Translations under genes and position numbers: made by a program
In this document: positions 24,789 to 33,815 of the stretch, one piece after another
How positions within the stretch are numbered: the first letter of the stretch is position 1
How the letters are laid out: each line of letters opens with the position of its first letter
NCBI GenBank assembly: GCA_965203375.1
Contig: OZ241886.1
Span: 1,178,001 to 1,242,000, forward strand
Origin: CATQHS01 sp965203375
GTDB taxonomy: Bacteria > Actinomycetota > Acidimicrobiia > Acidimicrobiales > Aldehydirespiratoraceae
Length of the DNA: 64,000 nucleotides
Direction of reading: 5' to 3'
Notes under the pieces: generated by a model
Database searches by the model: none
What the model was told of the DNA's origin: nothing
What the model saw: only the letters and a program-made list of their open reading frames with translations

Positions 24789-25265
24789 GCCGCCTTGTTG
24801 TTGCAGTTGACGGTGTTCGTGGACGTTCGGATCGGCGGCGTGGCCCCGGAGCTGATGGTCCTGGTGGCCGTGCTGGCCGGCATCTTGGCCGGGGCGGCCC
24901 GGGGCTCGGTCATAGCCTTCTTCGTCGGCCTGGCCTGGGACCTCTATCTGGCCACCCCCCTCGGGCTGTCGGCCGTGTCCTTCGCGCTGGCCGCCTACGC
25001 GGTCGGCGGCTTCGAGAAGACTCTGTTCAGCGACTCCCGCGTCCAGGCCGCGGCCCTGACCGGCCTGGCCACCGCCGGCGCGGTCGCCGCCTACGCCGTG
25101 CTCGGCGAACTGGTGGGCCAACGAGACCTGATCGACGGCGATCTGGTGTCCGTGGTGGTCATCGCCTCGGTGGTCAACACCGTCCTCGCGCCCGGGGTGG
25201 CGCCGCTGGTGCGGTGGGCCGTCACTCCGTTCCGGAGCGCTAAGGTTCGCAGCGCCGATGGCTGA
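24756..25265 (+). CDS. mreD: Rod shape-determining protein MreD
   Basis: 169 residues, with about five membrane helices and no soluble domain, the size of MreD. MVTLAALLLQLTVFVDVRIGGVAPELMVLVAVLAG is the N-terminal signature; FFVGLAWDLYLATPLGLSA is the conserved WDL.. region. The start is the GTG of the fourth 47-bp repeat; the earlier three copies each terminate. Its 3' end overlaps the first of three copies of the mrdA start (ATGGCTGA). Confidence 0.9.
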   Translation: MSWLKMTMVTLAALLLQLTVFVDVRIGGVAPELMVLVAVLAGILAGAARGSVIAFFVGLAWDLYLATPLGLSAVSFALAAYAVGGFEKTLFSDSRVQAAALTGLATAGAVAAYAVLGELVGQRDLIDGDLVSVVVIASVVNTVLAPGVAPLVRWAVTPFRSAKVRSADG

Positions 25266-25395
25266 CGTCGACCGCGACACGGAAGATCAGCGGCCTTGGA
25301 GCCGGCCGCATCGCCGCCGCCGGGCTGATGCATGGCTGACGTCGACCGGGACACGGTTCTGAACGCCGATGGCTGACGTCGACCGGGACACGGAA
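25255..25395 (+). repeat. Three copies of the mrdA 5' end in the mreD-mrdA gap
   Basis: ATGGCTGACGTCGACCG occurs at 25258, 25332 and 25369. The first opens a 34-residue ORF, the second a 14-residue ORF; the third is the mrdA start. The mreD stop overlaps copy 1, and the 14-residue ORF stop overlaps copy 3, in the same way (ATGGCTGA), so stop-start coupling is preserved across the insertion. Confidence 0.8.
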
Positions 25396-27657
25396 GATCA
25401 GCAGCGCTTCCGGCTGCGGATACTCGGGGTCGTGGCCGTGTCGCTGGTCGCGGCCCTGCTGGCCCGGCTGTGGTACCTGCAGGTGCTCCGCAGCGAGGAC
25501 TTGGCCGCCGCGGCCACCGCCAACGTGCTGCGGAGCGTCCACGAGGAAGCCCCCCGGGGCCGCATCTTCGACCGCCAGGGCCGGCTTCTGGTCGACAACG
25601 AGGTCATCCGGGTGGTGATGATCGACCGCCGGGAGCTCAACGCCGCCCTCGACGATTCCGGTCAGGAGGAGATGCTGCTGGAGCTGGCGCTGCTGCTGAG
25701 CGAGTCCGGCGACCTCATCAAGGTGAGCGAGATCCGTTCCCGGCTGGCCGACCCCGAGTACGGGCCCTTCGAGCTGATCCCGATCGCCTTCGGCATCAAC
25801 CTGGACCTGTTCGTCTACCTGGGCGAGCGGCCCGACCTGTTCCCCGGGGTGTCGGTGGAGCAGCGCACCCTCAGGACCTACCCGTACGGGCAGCTCGCCG
25901 CGCACGTGCTCGGCTACGTCGGCTCGCTGACCGCGTCCGAGTACGAGATCCACAGCTCCCGCATCGACGAGTCCCAGCCCGACGCCAAGATCTACAAACC
26001 CAACGACAGCATCGGCAAGACCGGGGTGGAGCGCATATTCGAGAACGACCTGCGCGGGGTTCCCGGCCGCCGGGTGTACGAGGTCAACTCCTTCGACGAG
26101 GTGGTGCGAGAGCTCGATGACCTGAGCCGGGACCCGGTGCCCGGCAACGACGTGTACCTGACCATCGACATCGACGTGCAGCGGCTGGTGGAGGACGAGC
26201 TCCGCCGCGGCCTGGACGAGGCCAGGGGCCGGCCCAAAGAGAGCGAGGACGACCCCGATCCGGTGGCGGCGGCGGGAGCGGCGGTGGCGCTGGACCCGCG
26301 GAACGGCGCGGTGCTGGCCATGGCCTCGTACCCCACTTATGACCCCCGCGAGTTCGCGGGCGGCATCTCGCCCCGGCTGTTCGAGACGCTGACGTCGGAG
26401 CAGAACTTCTCTCCCATCCTCAATCGGGCTATCCAGGGCCAGTACCCGCCCGGCTCGACCTTCAAGCTGGTCACCGCCTACGCCGGGCTGACCCAGGGCG
26501 TCATCAGCGACGGCGGCCTGATCGCGGTGGACGAGTTCCACCGCGACACCGGCACCTACCGCTACCCGTATTGCCTGCAGGAGACCGACACCACCTGCGT
26601 CTTCGAGAGCCCGTACTGCTGCTCGCGGGGGGTGGACCTGCGCGACGCCATCACCGTGTCCAGCGACACGTACTTCTACCGGGTCGGCGGGGAGGGCTTC
26701 TTCCGCAGGCCCGAGCCCTTGGACGAGGGCATCCAAGAGTCGGCCCGGCTCTTCGGCTTCGGCGGCGGCACCGGCGTGGCGCTGCCCTACGAGCGCGGCG
26801 GCGTCGTCCCCGACCGCGACTACTTCGACCTCCAGTACGAGCGGGGGGTGTTCGGGCGCGGCGGCGACCAGTGGTACGCCGGCGACACCATCAACCTGGC
26901 CATCGGGCAGGGCGACATGCTGGTCACCCCCCTGCAGATGGCCAACGCCTACGCGGCGGTGGCCGCCGGGGGCCTGCTCCACCAGCCCAACATCGCCTCC
27001 AGGGTCGTCGACCGCGACGGCAGCGTCCTCAAGTCCTTCGAGCCCCGGGTCCGGCGCCAACTGGTCTGGCCCAGAGAGATCAGCGATCCCCTGCTCGACG
27101 GCATGAACGGGGTCACCGCCTACAACCTCCCCAGCCTCCTCGACGAGGGCTACGTGATCCGGGGAACCGCCTTCGAAGCCTTCAACCTCCCGCTCGAGGG
27201 GGGGGTGGACTTCCCCCTCGAGAGTTGGCCGGTGGCGGGCAAGACGGGCACGGCCGAGCAGGACGGCGAGGCCGACACCGCCTGGTTCGTGGCCTTCGGC
27301 CCGGCCCCGTGGCCGGAGCGGGGGCTGGTGAACGAGCCCGAGATGGTGGTGGCCGTGGTCCTCGAAGAGGCCGGGTTCGGGGGCGAGGCCGCCGCCCCGG
27401 TGGCGTCGCGGATCATGCTGCCCATCGCCTCCGGCGCCGTGCCCCGATCCTGGACCGCGGTGGAGATCGAGGCCTGCTACGCCGAGGTGGCCACCCTGGC
27501 CGTCTTCTTCGAGGGGGTGCGAACCGGCGAGATCAAGGTGGACGAGGAGGGCAACCCGATCTCAGAGGTCCCCCCCGAGCTGTCCGAGAAGTGCCAGGCC
27601 CTGGTGGGCGGCGAGGAGGCCGTGGCCGAGCAGGGGCTGGACGTGCTGCAGCGATGA
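25369..27657 (+). CDS. mrdA: Penicillin-binding protein 2 (elongation transpeptidase)
   Basis: 762 residues; class B PBP that cross-links peptidoglycan with RodA. A membrane anchor (residues ~12-36) is followed by the dimer/pedestal domain and the transpeptidase with SxxK in PPGSTFKL near 362, SSD near 431 (VSSDTYFY) and KTG in AGKTGTAEQ near 624. Four cysteines in YCLQETDTTCVFESPYCC are unusual in this place and may form extracytoplasmic disulfides. The stop overlaps the rodA start (ATGA). Confidence 0.95.
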   Translation: MADVDRDTEDQQRFRLRILGVVAVSLVAALLARLWYLQVLRSEDLAAAATANVLRSVHEEAPRGRIFDRQGRLLVDNEVIRVVMIDRRELNAALDDSGQEEMLLELALLLSESGDLIKVSEIRSRLADPEYGPFELIPIAFGINLDLFVYLGERPDLFPGVSVEQRTLRTYPYGQLAAHVLGYVGSLTASEYEIHSSRIDESQPDAKIYKPNDSIGKTGVERIFENDLRGVPGRRVYEVNSFDEVVRELDDLSRDPVPGNDVYLTIDIDVQRLVEDELRRGLDEARGRPKESEDDPDPVAAAGAAVALDPRNGAVLAMASYPTYDPREFAGGISPRLFETLTSEQNFSPILNRAIQGQYPPGSTFKLVTAYAGLTQGVISDGGLIAVDEFHRDTGTYRYPYCLQETDTTCVFESPYCCSRGVDLRDAITVSSDTYFYRVGGEGFFRRPEPLDEGIQESARLFGFGGGTGVALPYERGGVVPDRDYFDLQYERGVFGRGGDQWYAGDTINLAIGQGDMLVTPLQMANAYAAVAAGGLLHQPNIASRVVDRDGSVLKSFEPRVRRQLVWPREISDPLLDGMNGVTAYNLPSLLDEGYVIRGTAFEAFNLPLEGGVDFPLESWPVAGKTGTAEQDGEADTAWFVAFGPAPWPERGLVNEPEMVVAVVLEEAGFGGEAAAPVASRIMLPIASGAVPRSWTAVEIEACYAEVATLAVFFEGVRTGEIKVDEEGNPISEVPPELSEKCQALVGGEEAVAEQGLDVLQR

Positions 27658-28811
27658 CGGACAGGCGCCTGAACCCCCGCCCGGAGCCCTGGTGGCTGCT
27701 GATCGACCCCGTCTTCGTGTTCTCCGCCGCCGCCATCGGGGCGCTGGGGACTGTGCTGGTGTACTCCTCCACCCGGGGGTCGGGCTTCGATCTGGTCGAG
27801 CCCGACCGCACCTACCTGGACCGCCAGATCCTGTTTTTGGCCGCGGGGGCCGTCTTGGGGGTGGCGGCCTCGCTGGTCAAGCCCCGCCTGATCCGCCGGC
27901 TGGCGCCGCTGGCCTACGGATTGACGGCGGCGCTGATGCTGGCCGTGCTGGTCGTCGGCGACGAGGTCCACGGCGCCCGCTCCTGGTTCTCGGTGGGCGG
28001 CTACCAGTTCCAGCCCTCCGAGGTGGGCAAGGTGGTGGTGATCGTGACCCTCGCCTTGGTGTTCTCGCGGGGCAAGGCCGACCCCGGCCCGCTCCGGCTG
28101 GGGCTGGCGCTGCTGGCCCTGGCCCCGCCGGTGGGGATGATCATGCTCCAGCCCGACCCGGGCACCGCGCTGGTGTACGGGGCCATCTTCGTGGCGGTGG
28201 TGGTGGTGAGCGGGGTGAAGATGCGCTGGATAGCCCTCATGGCCCTCATCGCCCTGGTGAGCGGCGTGTGGGTGCTCCGCTCCGACCTGTTGGCCGGATA
28301 CCAGCAGGCCCGCCTCACCGTCTTTCTGCTGGACCCCGACCAGGTCGGCGCCGAGGCGGCCGGGTTCGCCTACAACGCCGAGCAGGCCCAGATCGCCATC
28401 GGCAACGGCGGCCTGACCGGCCAGGGGCTCTTCGAGGGGACCCAGACCCGGTCCAACCTGGTGCCGGCCCAGCAGACCGACTTCATCTTCACCGTGGCCG
28501 GGGAGGAGATGGGCCTGCGGGGCGCGGGGCTGCTGCTGGGCCTCTACAGCCTGTTGATGTACCGGATCTGGCGAACGGCCCGCAACGCCTCGTCGGTGTT
28601 CGGCCGGCTGGTGTGTACCGGCGTGCTGGCCATGTTCTTGTTCCAGCTCTTCCAGTCGGTCGGGATGACCATGGGCATGATGCCGGTCACCGGCATACCC
28701 CTGCCCCTGGTCAGCTACGGGGGGTCGTCGATGCTCACGTCGATGATCGCCCTGGGACTGGCGGCCGGCGTCCACCGCCGCCGCTACGACGTCGACGAAA
28801 TGCGCCGGTAG
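27654..28811 (+). CDS. rodA: Peptidoglycan glycosyltransferase RodA (SEDS family)
   Basis: 385 residues, about ten membrane helices. SEDS blocks: GARSWFSVGGYQFQPSEVGKVVV, MLQPDPGTALVYGAIF, and near the C-terminus GMMPVTGIPLPLVSYGGSSMLTSMIALGL. It polymerises glycan strands with PBP2. ATG 27654 overlaps the mrdA stop. It closes the mre-mrd operon. Confidence 0.95.
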   Translation: MTDRRLNPRPEPWWLLIDPVFVFSAAAIGALGTVLVYSSTRGSGFDLVEPDRTYLDRQILFLAAGAVLGVAASLVKPRLIRRLAPLAYGLTAALMLAVLVVGDEVHGARSWFSVGGYQFQPSEVGKVVVIVTLALVFSRGKADPGPLRLGLALLALAPPVGMIMLQPDPGTALVYGAIFVAVVVVSGVKMRWIALMALIALVSGVWVLRSDLLAGYQQARLTVFLLDPDQVGAEAAGFAYNAEQAQIAIGNGGLTGQGLFEGTQTRSNLVPAQQTDFIFTVAGEEMGLRGAGLLLGLYSLLMYRIWRTARNASSVFGRLVCTGVLAMFLFQLFQSVGMTMGMMPVTGIPLPLVSYGGSSMLTSMIALGLAAGVHRRRYDVDEMRR

Positions 28812-28854
28812 GGCCCTGAGCCGGGGGCTCCGCAGGGTTCGGGGGCCGCGCCGG

Positions 28855-28860
28855 TAGCCT
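28855..28860 (+). promoter_or_regulatory. Candidate -10 box (TAGCCT) for the radical SAM gene
   Basis: TAGCCT followed by 7 bases and GTG 28868; no ribosome site. Confidence 0.5.
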
Positions 28861-28867
28861 TGATTCC

Positions 28868-30868
28868 GTGACCGACCTGTGGCCCCGGCTGGAGAAGCTG
28901 CTGCCCCGAGTGGCGAAACCGGCCCGCTACATCGGCGGCGAGGACGGCATGCAGACCCCGGTTCACCGGCCCGGGGCGGTGTCGTGGCTGCTCGCCTACC
29001 CCGACACCTACGAGATCGGCCTGCCCAACCAGGGCCTGCAGATCCTCTATGAGATCCTCAACGAGCGGCCCGACGCCCTGGCCGAGCGCTCGTATGCGCC
29101 CTGGGTCGACCTCGAGGCGCTCATGCGGGCCGAGCGGCTCCCGCTGTTCTCGCTGGAGAGCCACCGCCCGGCCTCGGACTTCGACGTGATCGCCTTCAAC
29201 CTCTCGGCCGAGCTCACCTACACCAACGTGCTCAACTGCATCGATCTGGCCGGGGTGCCGGTGCGGTCGGCCGATAGGGCCGACGGCGCCCCGCTGGTGG
29301 GCGCCGGGGGCCACTGCACCTACAACCCCGAGCCTCTGGCCGACTACCTCGACTTCGTGGTGCTGGGAGACGGGGAGGAGGCGGTGGGGGAGATCACCGA
29401 GGTGCTCAGGCGCTGGAAGGCCGCGGGCAAGCCCGCGGGCGGCCGGGAGGGCGTGCTGCGGGAGCTGGCCGGCGTGGCCGGCGTGTACGTGCCCGCCCTC
29501 TACGACGTGGCCTACGACGGCCCCCGCATCGTCGCGGTCGAGCCCCGCTTCCCCGACGTCCCGGAGCGGGTGGAGAAGCGGACCATCGCCGACTTGGCCT
29601 CGTGGCCGTATCCGAAGAGCCAGCTCGTCCCCCTCACCGAGGTGGTCCACGACCGCCTCAACGTCGAGGTGTTCCGGGGCTGCACCCGGGGCTGCCGGTT
29701 CTGCCAGGCCGGCATGATCACCCGCCCGGTCAGGGAGCGCCCGGCCGAGCAGGTGCGCACCATGGTGCGCGACGGCCTGCGCCGCACCGGCTACGACGAG
29801 GTGGCCCTCACGTCGCTGAGCACGGCCGACTTCAGCGGGATCGAGCAGGTGGTGGCCGACACCGTCAGCGACGCCGGGTGCGGCCAGGTGGCGGTGGCCC
29901 TCCCCAGCCTGCGGGTCGACGCCTTCACCGTGGGCCTGGCCGCCCAGATCCAGCGGGCCCGCCGCACCGGCCTCACCTTCGCCCCCGAGGCGGGCACGTG
30001 GCGGATGCGCCAGGTCATCAACAAGCTCATCCGCGAAGAGGACCTCTACGGCGCGGTCGAGTCGGCGTTCTCGCAGGGGTGGAGCCGGGTGAAGCTCTAC
30101 TTCCTCACCGGCCTGCCCACTGAGACCGACCAGGACACGCTCGGCATCGCCGAGCTGGCCCGCAACTGCGTCGAGCTGGGGTCGGCCCACCGGCGCTCGG
30201 CGTCGGTGACGGTGTCGGTCGGCGGGTTCGTGCCCAAGCCGTTCACGCCGTTCCAGTGGTTCGGCCAGAACACGACCGTGGAGCTGCGGCGCAAGATCGG
30301 CCTGTTGCGCCATGACCTGCGCCGGGCCCGGGGGGTCCGTCTCAAGTGGCACGACCCGGAGGCGACCCTGGCCGAGGGGCTGGCCAGCCGCGGGGACCGC
30401 CGCCTGGGCCCGGTGATCGAGCGGGTCTGGCGGGCCGGGGGCACCTTCCAGGAGTGGTCCGAGCACTTCGACGCCGGCCTGTGGCTGGAGTCGATGGCGG
30501 CCTGCGGGCTCGACCCGGACTGGTACACCTGCCGGCACCGCACCGCCGACGAGGTCCTGGCCTGGGATCATCTGTCGGCCGGCCTCCACAAGGACTTCCT
30601 GTGGCAGGACTGGCGGGACGCGCTGGACGAGGTGGGCCTGGAAGACTGCCGGTGGACCCCGTGCTACGACTGCGGCGCCTGCACCGGCTACGGGATCGAG
30701 CACGTGGTGGCCTCGGCCGTTCCGCCGGCCGGGGGCAGCCAGGGCACCGGAGTTGACCGATCGGCCGGGGCGGCGGCGCCGGTGAATCTGGCGGTCCGGG
30801 GCTCGGCCGGCCGGGCTGCGCCGGTGGCGCTGACGCCCCGGCGCCCGGTGGAGGCGGGGGTGTCGTGA
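28868..30868 (+). CDS. B12-binding-domain radical SAM protein (TIGR03960-like)
   Basis: 666 residues. The cobalamin-binding-like N-terminal domain (YPDTYEIGLPNQGLQILYEILN) precedes the radical SAM core with the cluster motif CTRGCRFC near 270. A C-terminal zinc-like CYDCGACTG closes the conserved part. The last ~45 residues are a Gly/Ala-rich tail without family similarity. These proteins nearly always precede a DUF2344 gene and RNase E/G, as here, hinting at an RNA-related role; the substrate is unknown. The stop overlaps the next start (GTGA). Confidence 0.9.
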   Translation: MTDLWPRLEKLLPRVAKPARYIGGEDGMQTPVHRPGAVSWLLAYPDTYEIGLPNQGLQILYEILNERPDALAERSYAPWVDLEALMRAERLPLFSLESHRPASDFDVIAFNLSAELTYTNVLNCIDLAGVPVRSADRADGAPLVGAGGHCTYNPEPLADYLDFVVLGDGEEAVGEITEVLRRWKAAGKPAGGREGVLRELAGVAGVYVPALYDVAYDGPRIVAVEPRFPDVPERVEKRTIADLASWPYPKSQLVPLTEVVHDRLNVEVFRGCTRGCRFCQAGMITRPVRERPAEQVRTMVRDGLRRTGYDEVALTSLSTADFSGIEQVVADTVSDAGCGQVAVALPSLRVDAFTVGLAAQIQRARRTGLTFAPEAGTWRMRQVINKLIREEDLYGAVESAFSQGWSRVKLYFLTGLPTETDQDTLGIAELARNCVELGSAHRRSASVTVSVGGFVPKPFTPFQWFGQNTTVELRRKIGLLRHDLRRARGVRLKWHDPEATLAEGLASRGDRRLGPVIERVWRAGGTFQEWSEHFDAGLWLESMAACGLDPDWYTCRHRTADEVLAWDHLSAGLHKDFLWQDWRDALDEVGLEDCRWTPCYDCGACTGYGIEHVVASAVPPAGGSQGTGVDRSAGAAAPVNLAVRGSAGRAAPVALTPRRPVEAGVS

Positions 30869-31821
30869 GGCTGCGCATCCGCTTCTCCAAGCTCGGCAAG
30901 ATCCGGTTCACGTCCCATCGCGACACGGCTCGGATCTGGGAGCGGGGGCTGCGCCGGGCCGGTCTGCCGGTGGCCTACTCGGAGGGGTTCACCCCCCGGC
31001 CCCGGATCTCTTTCGGGCTGGCCCTGCCCACCGGCTACGAGTCCGAGGCCGAGTACCTCGACGTGGAACTCGACGAAGAGGCGGCCGGGCTGTCGGGCTT
31101 GGGCATCTTGGGCGAGGCGACTGGGTCGGGCCTAGGCGCCGTCGGCGAGGAGGCCCGGTCGGGCTTGGGCATCGACGGCGAGGCGGCCGGGCTTTCGGGC
31201 CTGGCCGGAGCGCTGACCGAGGCCGTCCCGGCCGGGATCACCGTGCTGGCCGCGGCCGGCATCGACCGGGCCGGGCCGTCGCTCCAGGAGGCGGTCACAA
31301 GCTGCACCTGGCGCATCGACGTCGACGGCGTGGACGAGGAGGCGGCCGCGGCGGCCGCCGCCCGGGCCCTGGACGCCGGCGAGATTCTCATCACCCGCGA
31401 GCGAAAGGGCCGGACGGTCACCGACGACATCCGGCCCCAGATCGTCTCGCTCGACACCACCTCCACGACGGCGGACGGCATTCGGCTGGTCGCCGAGCTC
31501 GGCACCAAGCCCCGGGCCCTGCGCCCGTCCGAGCTTCTGGCCGGCCTCGACCCGTCGCCCCGCGAGCTGCGGGTCCGCCGTCTCCGCCAATGGATCAGAA
31601 CCGGGAGCGAGCAGCGCGAGCCGCTCGAGGCTTTGCCGCTCCCGACCCAGAGCCCGGCCGCCGACGCGGCCCGGGCCGCGAACGCAAAGGATCATCGAGA
31701 TGACCGACCACCAGGTCGACAGCGCGAGCCCGCCCCGAGGGGCCGGTTCGCCGCCGAAACCACAAAAGACCGGCCCGACCGGCAAATCCGGCGGGCCCGA
31801 GCGAGCCTCGTCGGGAGCTGA
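30865..31821 (+). CDS. DUF2344 / TIGR03936 family protein
   Basis: 318 residues. LRIRFSKLGKIRFTSHRDTARIWERGLRRAGLPVAYSEGF and FGLALPTGYESEAEYLDVEL are the family core. An insertion of about 40 residues (near 73-112) consists of repeats of a GLGI..GEA unit that the family normally lacks. The C-terminal ~60 residues are charged and overlap the rng gene start by 122 bases in another frame. It functions with the preceding radical SAM protein in an unknown way. Confidence 0.85.
   Translation: MRLRIRFSKLGKIRFTSHRDTARIWERGLRRAGLPVAYSEGFTPRPRISFGLALPTGYESEAEYLDVELDEEAAGLSGLGILGEATGSGLGAVGEEARSGLGIDGEAAGLSGLAGALTEAVPAGITVLAAAGIDRAGPSLQEAVTSCTWRIDVDGVDEEAAAAAAARALDAGEILITRERKGRTVTDDIRPQIVSLDTTSTTADGIRLVAELGTKPRALRPSELLAGLDPSPRELRVRRLRQWIRTGSEQREPLEALPLPTQSPAADAARAANAKDHRDDRPPGRQREPAPRGRFAAETTKDRPDRQIRRARASLVGS
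31069..31200 (+). repeat. In-frame repeat expansion inside the DUF2344 gene
   Basis: GAGGCGGCCGGGCT..TCGGGC and GGGCTTGGGCATC segments recur with in-frame spacing, encoding AAGLSGLGILGEATGSG, then EEARSGLGIDGEAAGLSG. Confidence 0.65.
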
Positions 31822-33448
31822 CCGCTCCCCGGGCTCGGATCGACAGCCCCGTCCGGCTCGGCGCAAGCCCCGGATCGGCGACACCCGCCCCGCCCCGCAG
31901 AGCCCGCCCGCCAACGACTCGGCGGCGGCCTCCCCGGCGCCCCCCCGGATCGGCGACACCCGTCCCGCCCCCTCGGCCCCCGAGCCCGAGCCGGGCGGCC
32001 GCAGCGGCGGCCGGCGCCGCCGGGGCCGCCGGGGCCGGGGCGGCCGGGGCCGCGGCTCGGACCGGCCGTCCGCCGATCTGGCCCCGGTCACGGCCGTCAC
32101 CTCCGGCGAGGCGGTGGAGCTCGACGACAAGACGATGAAGAAGCGGCGCGGCCGCCTCCGCAAGGGCCGGGCCGTGGGCCGCTACCTGATGTGCGTCCAC
32201 GTCACCGACCGGGCCACCCAGATCGCCATCCTCGAGGGCCGCCGGCTCATCGAGCACCGGGTGGCCCGGCCGGCCGACGACGTGAGCCAGATCCACTCCA
32301 ACATCTACTTGGGCCGGGTCAAGAACGTGCTGCCCGGCATGGAGGCGGCCTTCGTCGACATCGGCACGCCCAAGAACGCCGTGCTCTACCGGGGCGACGT
32401 GCAGTACGACCCCGAGGAGATGGAGGGGAGCCGCAGCCAGCATCCCCGGATCGAGGAGCTGCTGCAGGAGAAGCAGTCGATCCTGTGCCAGGTGGTGAAG
32501 AACCCGATAGCCCACAAGGGGGCCCGCCTCACCCAGGAGGTGTCGCTGCCGGGCCGGTTCGTGGTGCTGGTGCCGAACTCCACCACCTACGGGATCTCCA
32601 AGCGCCTCCCCGACGGCGAGCGGCGGCGCCTGCGCAACGTGATCGACAAGATCCGCCCGGCCGGGCACGGGCTGATAGTGAGGACCGCGGCCGAGGGCGT
32701 GACCGCGGAGGAGATCGAGCGCGACATCGCCCGGCTGGCGGGCCAGTGGGAGAAGATCGACGCGCTGGCCAAGCGGACGAAAGCCCCGGCCCTGCTGTAC
32801 CGGGAGCCCGAGGTCACGGTGCGCCTGATCCGCGAGGAGCTCACCAAAGACCACCGCGGGGTGGTCATCGACGACCCGGCCCTCTACGAGGAGGTGAAGG
32901 GCTACGTGGCCTCGGTGGCCCCCCATCTGGCCGACCGGGTCGAGTTCTACGACACCTCCTCCGAGCCGCTGCCGCTGTTCGAGCGCCACCACGTCGAGGA
33001 GCAGCTCAAGAAGGCGCTCGACCGCAAGGTGTGGCTGCCGTCGGGGGGCTCGCTGATCATCGAGCACACCGAGGCCCTCACCGTCATCGACGTGAACACC
33101 GGCAAGAACGTGGGCCGGTCGAACCTCGAGGAGACCGTGTTCAAGAACAACCTGGAGGCGGCCGAGGAGGTGGCCCGCCAGCTCAGGCTCCGCGACATCG
33201 GCGGGATCATCGTCATCGACTTCGTCGACATGGAGGTGGCCTCCAACCGGGCCGAGGTGCTCAAGACGTTCCGGGCCGCCCTGGCCCGGGACAAGACCCG
33301 GACCCATGTGTCCGACATCAGCGACCTGGGGCTGGTGGAGATGACCCGCAAGCGCATCGGCGAGGGCCTGCTCGAGTCCGTGTCGGATCTGTGCTCCAAC
33401 TGCGACGGCCGCGGAGTACTCCTACTAGACGACCTGATCAACGCCTAG
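31700..33448 (+). CDS. rng: Ribonuclease E/G family endoribonuclease
   Basis: 582 residues as annotated. A disordered Pro/Arg/Gly-rich N-terminus (~145 residues, with IGDTRPAP twice and an RRRGRRGRGGRGRG run, likely RNA-binding) precedes the S1 domain (SNIYLGRVKNVLPGMEAAFVDIG) and the RNase E/G catalytic core with DVNTGKN and VIDFVDM (metal-binding Asps). CSNCDGRG at the end is the Zn-link-like motif. It processes rRNA and mRNA. The start ATG 31700 overlaps the preceding gene; a later start is possible. rplU/rpmA, its usual followers, are missing. Confidence 0.9.
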   Translation: MTDHQVDSASPPRGAGSPPKPQKTGPTGKSGGPERASSGADRSPGSDRQPRPARRKPRIGDTRPAPQSPPANDSAAASPAPPRIGDTRPAPSAPEPEPGGRSGGRRRRGRRGRGGRGRGSDRPSADLAPVTAVTSGEAVELDDKTMKKRRGRLRKGRAVGRYLMCVHVTDRATQIAILEGRRLIEHRVARPADDVSQIHSNIYLGRVKNVLPGMEAAFVDIGTPKNAVLYRGDVQYDPEEMEGSRSQHPRIEELLQEKQSILCQVVKNPIAHKGARLTQEVSLPGRFVVLVPNSTTYGISKRLPDGERRRLRNVIDKIRPAGHGLIVRTAAEGVTAEEIERDIARLAGQWEKIDALAKRTKAPALLYREPEVTVRLIREELTKDHRGVVIDDPALYEEVKGYVASVAPHLADRVEFYDTSSEPLPLFERHHVEEQLKKALDRKVWLPSGGSLIIEHTEALTVIDVNTGKNVGRSNLEETVFKNNLEAAEEVARQLRLRDIGGIIVIDFVDMEVASNRAEVLKTFRAALARDKTRTHVSDISDLGLVEMTRKRIGEGLLESVSDLCSNCDGRGVLLLDDLINA

Positions 33449-33539
33449 CCCGCCGGCCTAGCCCACGAAGGGCCAGGGCTTGGCCATTATCAGGCTGGCC
33501 AGTAGTGACCACTCCCGAGGTTGCTCTGGGTGCCACCAG

Positions 33540-33569
33540 CGTCATACGTGATACGATTTGTGTATGACG
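33540..33569 (+). promoter_or_regulatory. Operator-like inverted repeat over the antitoxin promoter and start
   Basis: CGTCATAC (33540-33547) and GTATGACG (33562-33569) form a perfect 8-bp inverted repeat with a 14-base spacer. The spacer holds TACGAT (33552-33557), the likely -10, six bases before ATG 33564. Binding of the ribbon-helix-helix antitoxin here would block transcription and initiation. Confidence 0.6.
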
Positions 33570-33815
33570 ATGTTGAGCTTCCGGGTGGATCCTTCAGAGG
33601 CGGCCCGAACGCGGCGGATGGCTGAAGCGCTCGGCATCCCTCAGTCTGAGGTGATGCGTGAGGCTTTGAGCCGCCACCTCAATGCATTGGCCGCGCAGCA
33701 AGACGCGGCCGCCTACCAGGCGAATCCGCTCACACCTGAGGAGTTGTCGCTGGTTGGTGCCGAGCAGTGGGCGCCCGCGGAAGATTGGTCTGAATGGGCT
33801 GATGCAGCGGGGTGA
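33564..33815 (+). CDS. Ribbon-helix-helix antitoxin (MazE-type partner)
   Basis: 83 residues. MLSFRVDPSEAARTRRMAEALGIPQSEVMREALSRHLNAL is a ribbon-helix-helix DNA-binding fold; the acidic, tryptophan-rich tail (LVGAEQWAPAEDWSEWADAAG) would wrap the toxin. ATG 33564 fits a leaderless start; a TTG two codons earlier is less likely. The toxin gene overlaps its 3' end by 14 bases. Confidence 0.85.
   Translation: MTMLSFRVDPSEAARTRRMAEALGIPQSEVMREALSRHLNALAAQQDAAAYQANPLTPEELSLVGAEQWAPAEDWSEWADAAG

Noticed and set aside
33682..33801. Longer N-terminus for the MazF-like toxin
   Set aside because: The 40 extra codons overlap the antitoxin gene fully and are arginine-rich shadow. The family start RGEIW follows ATG 33802 directly.
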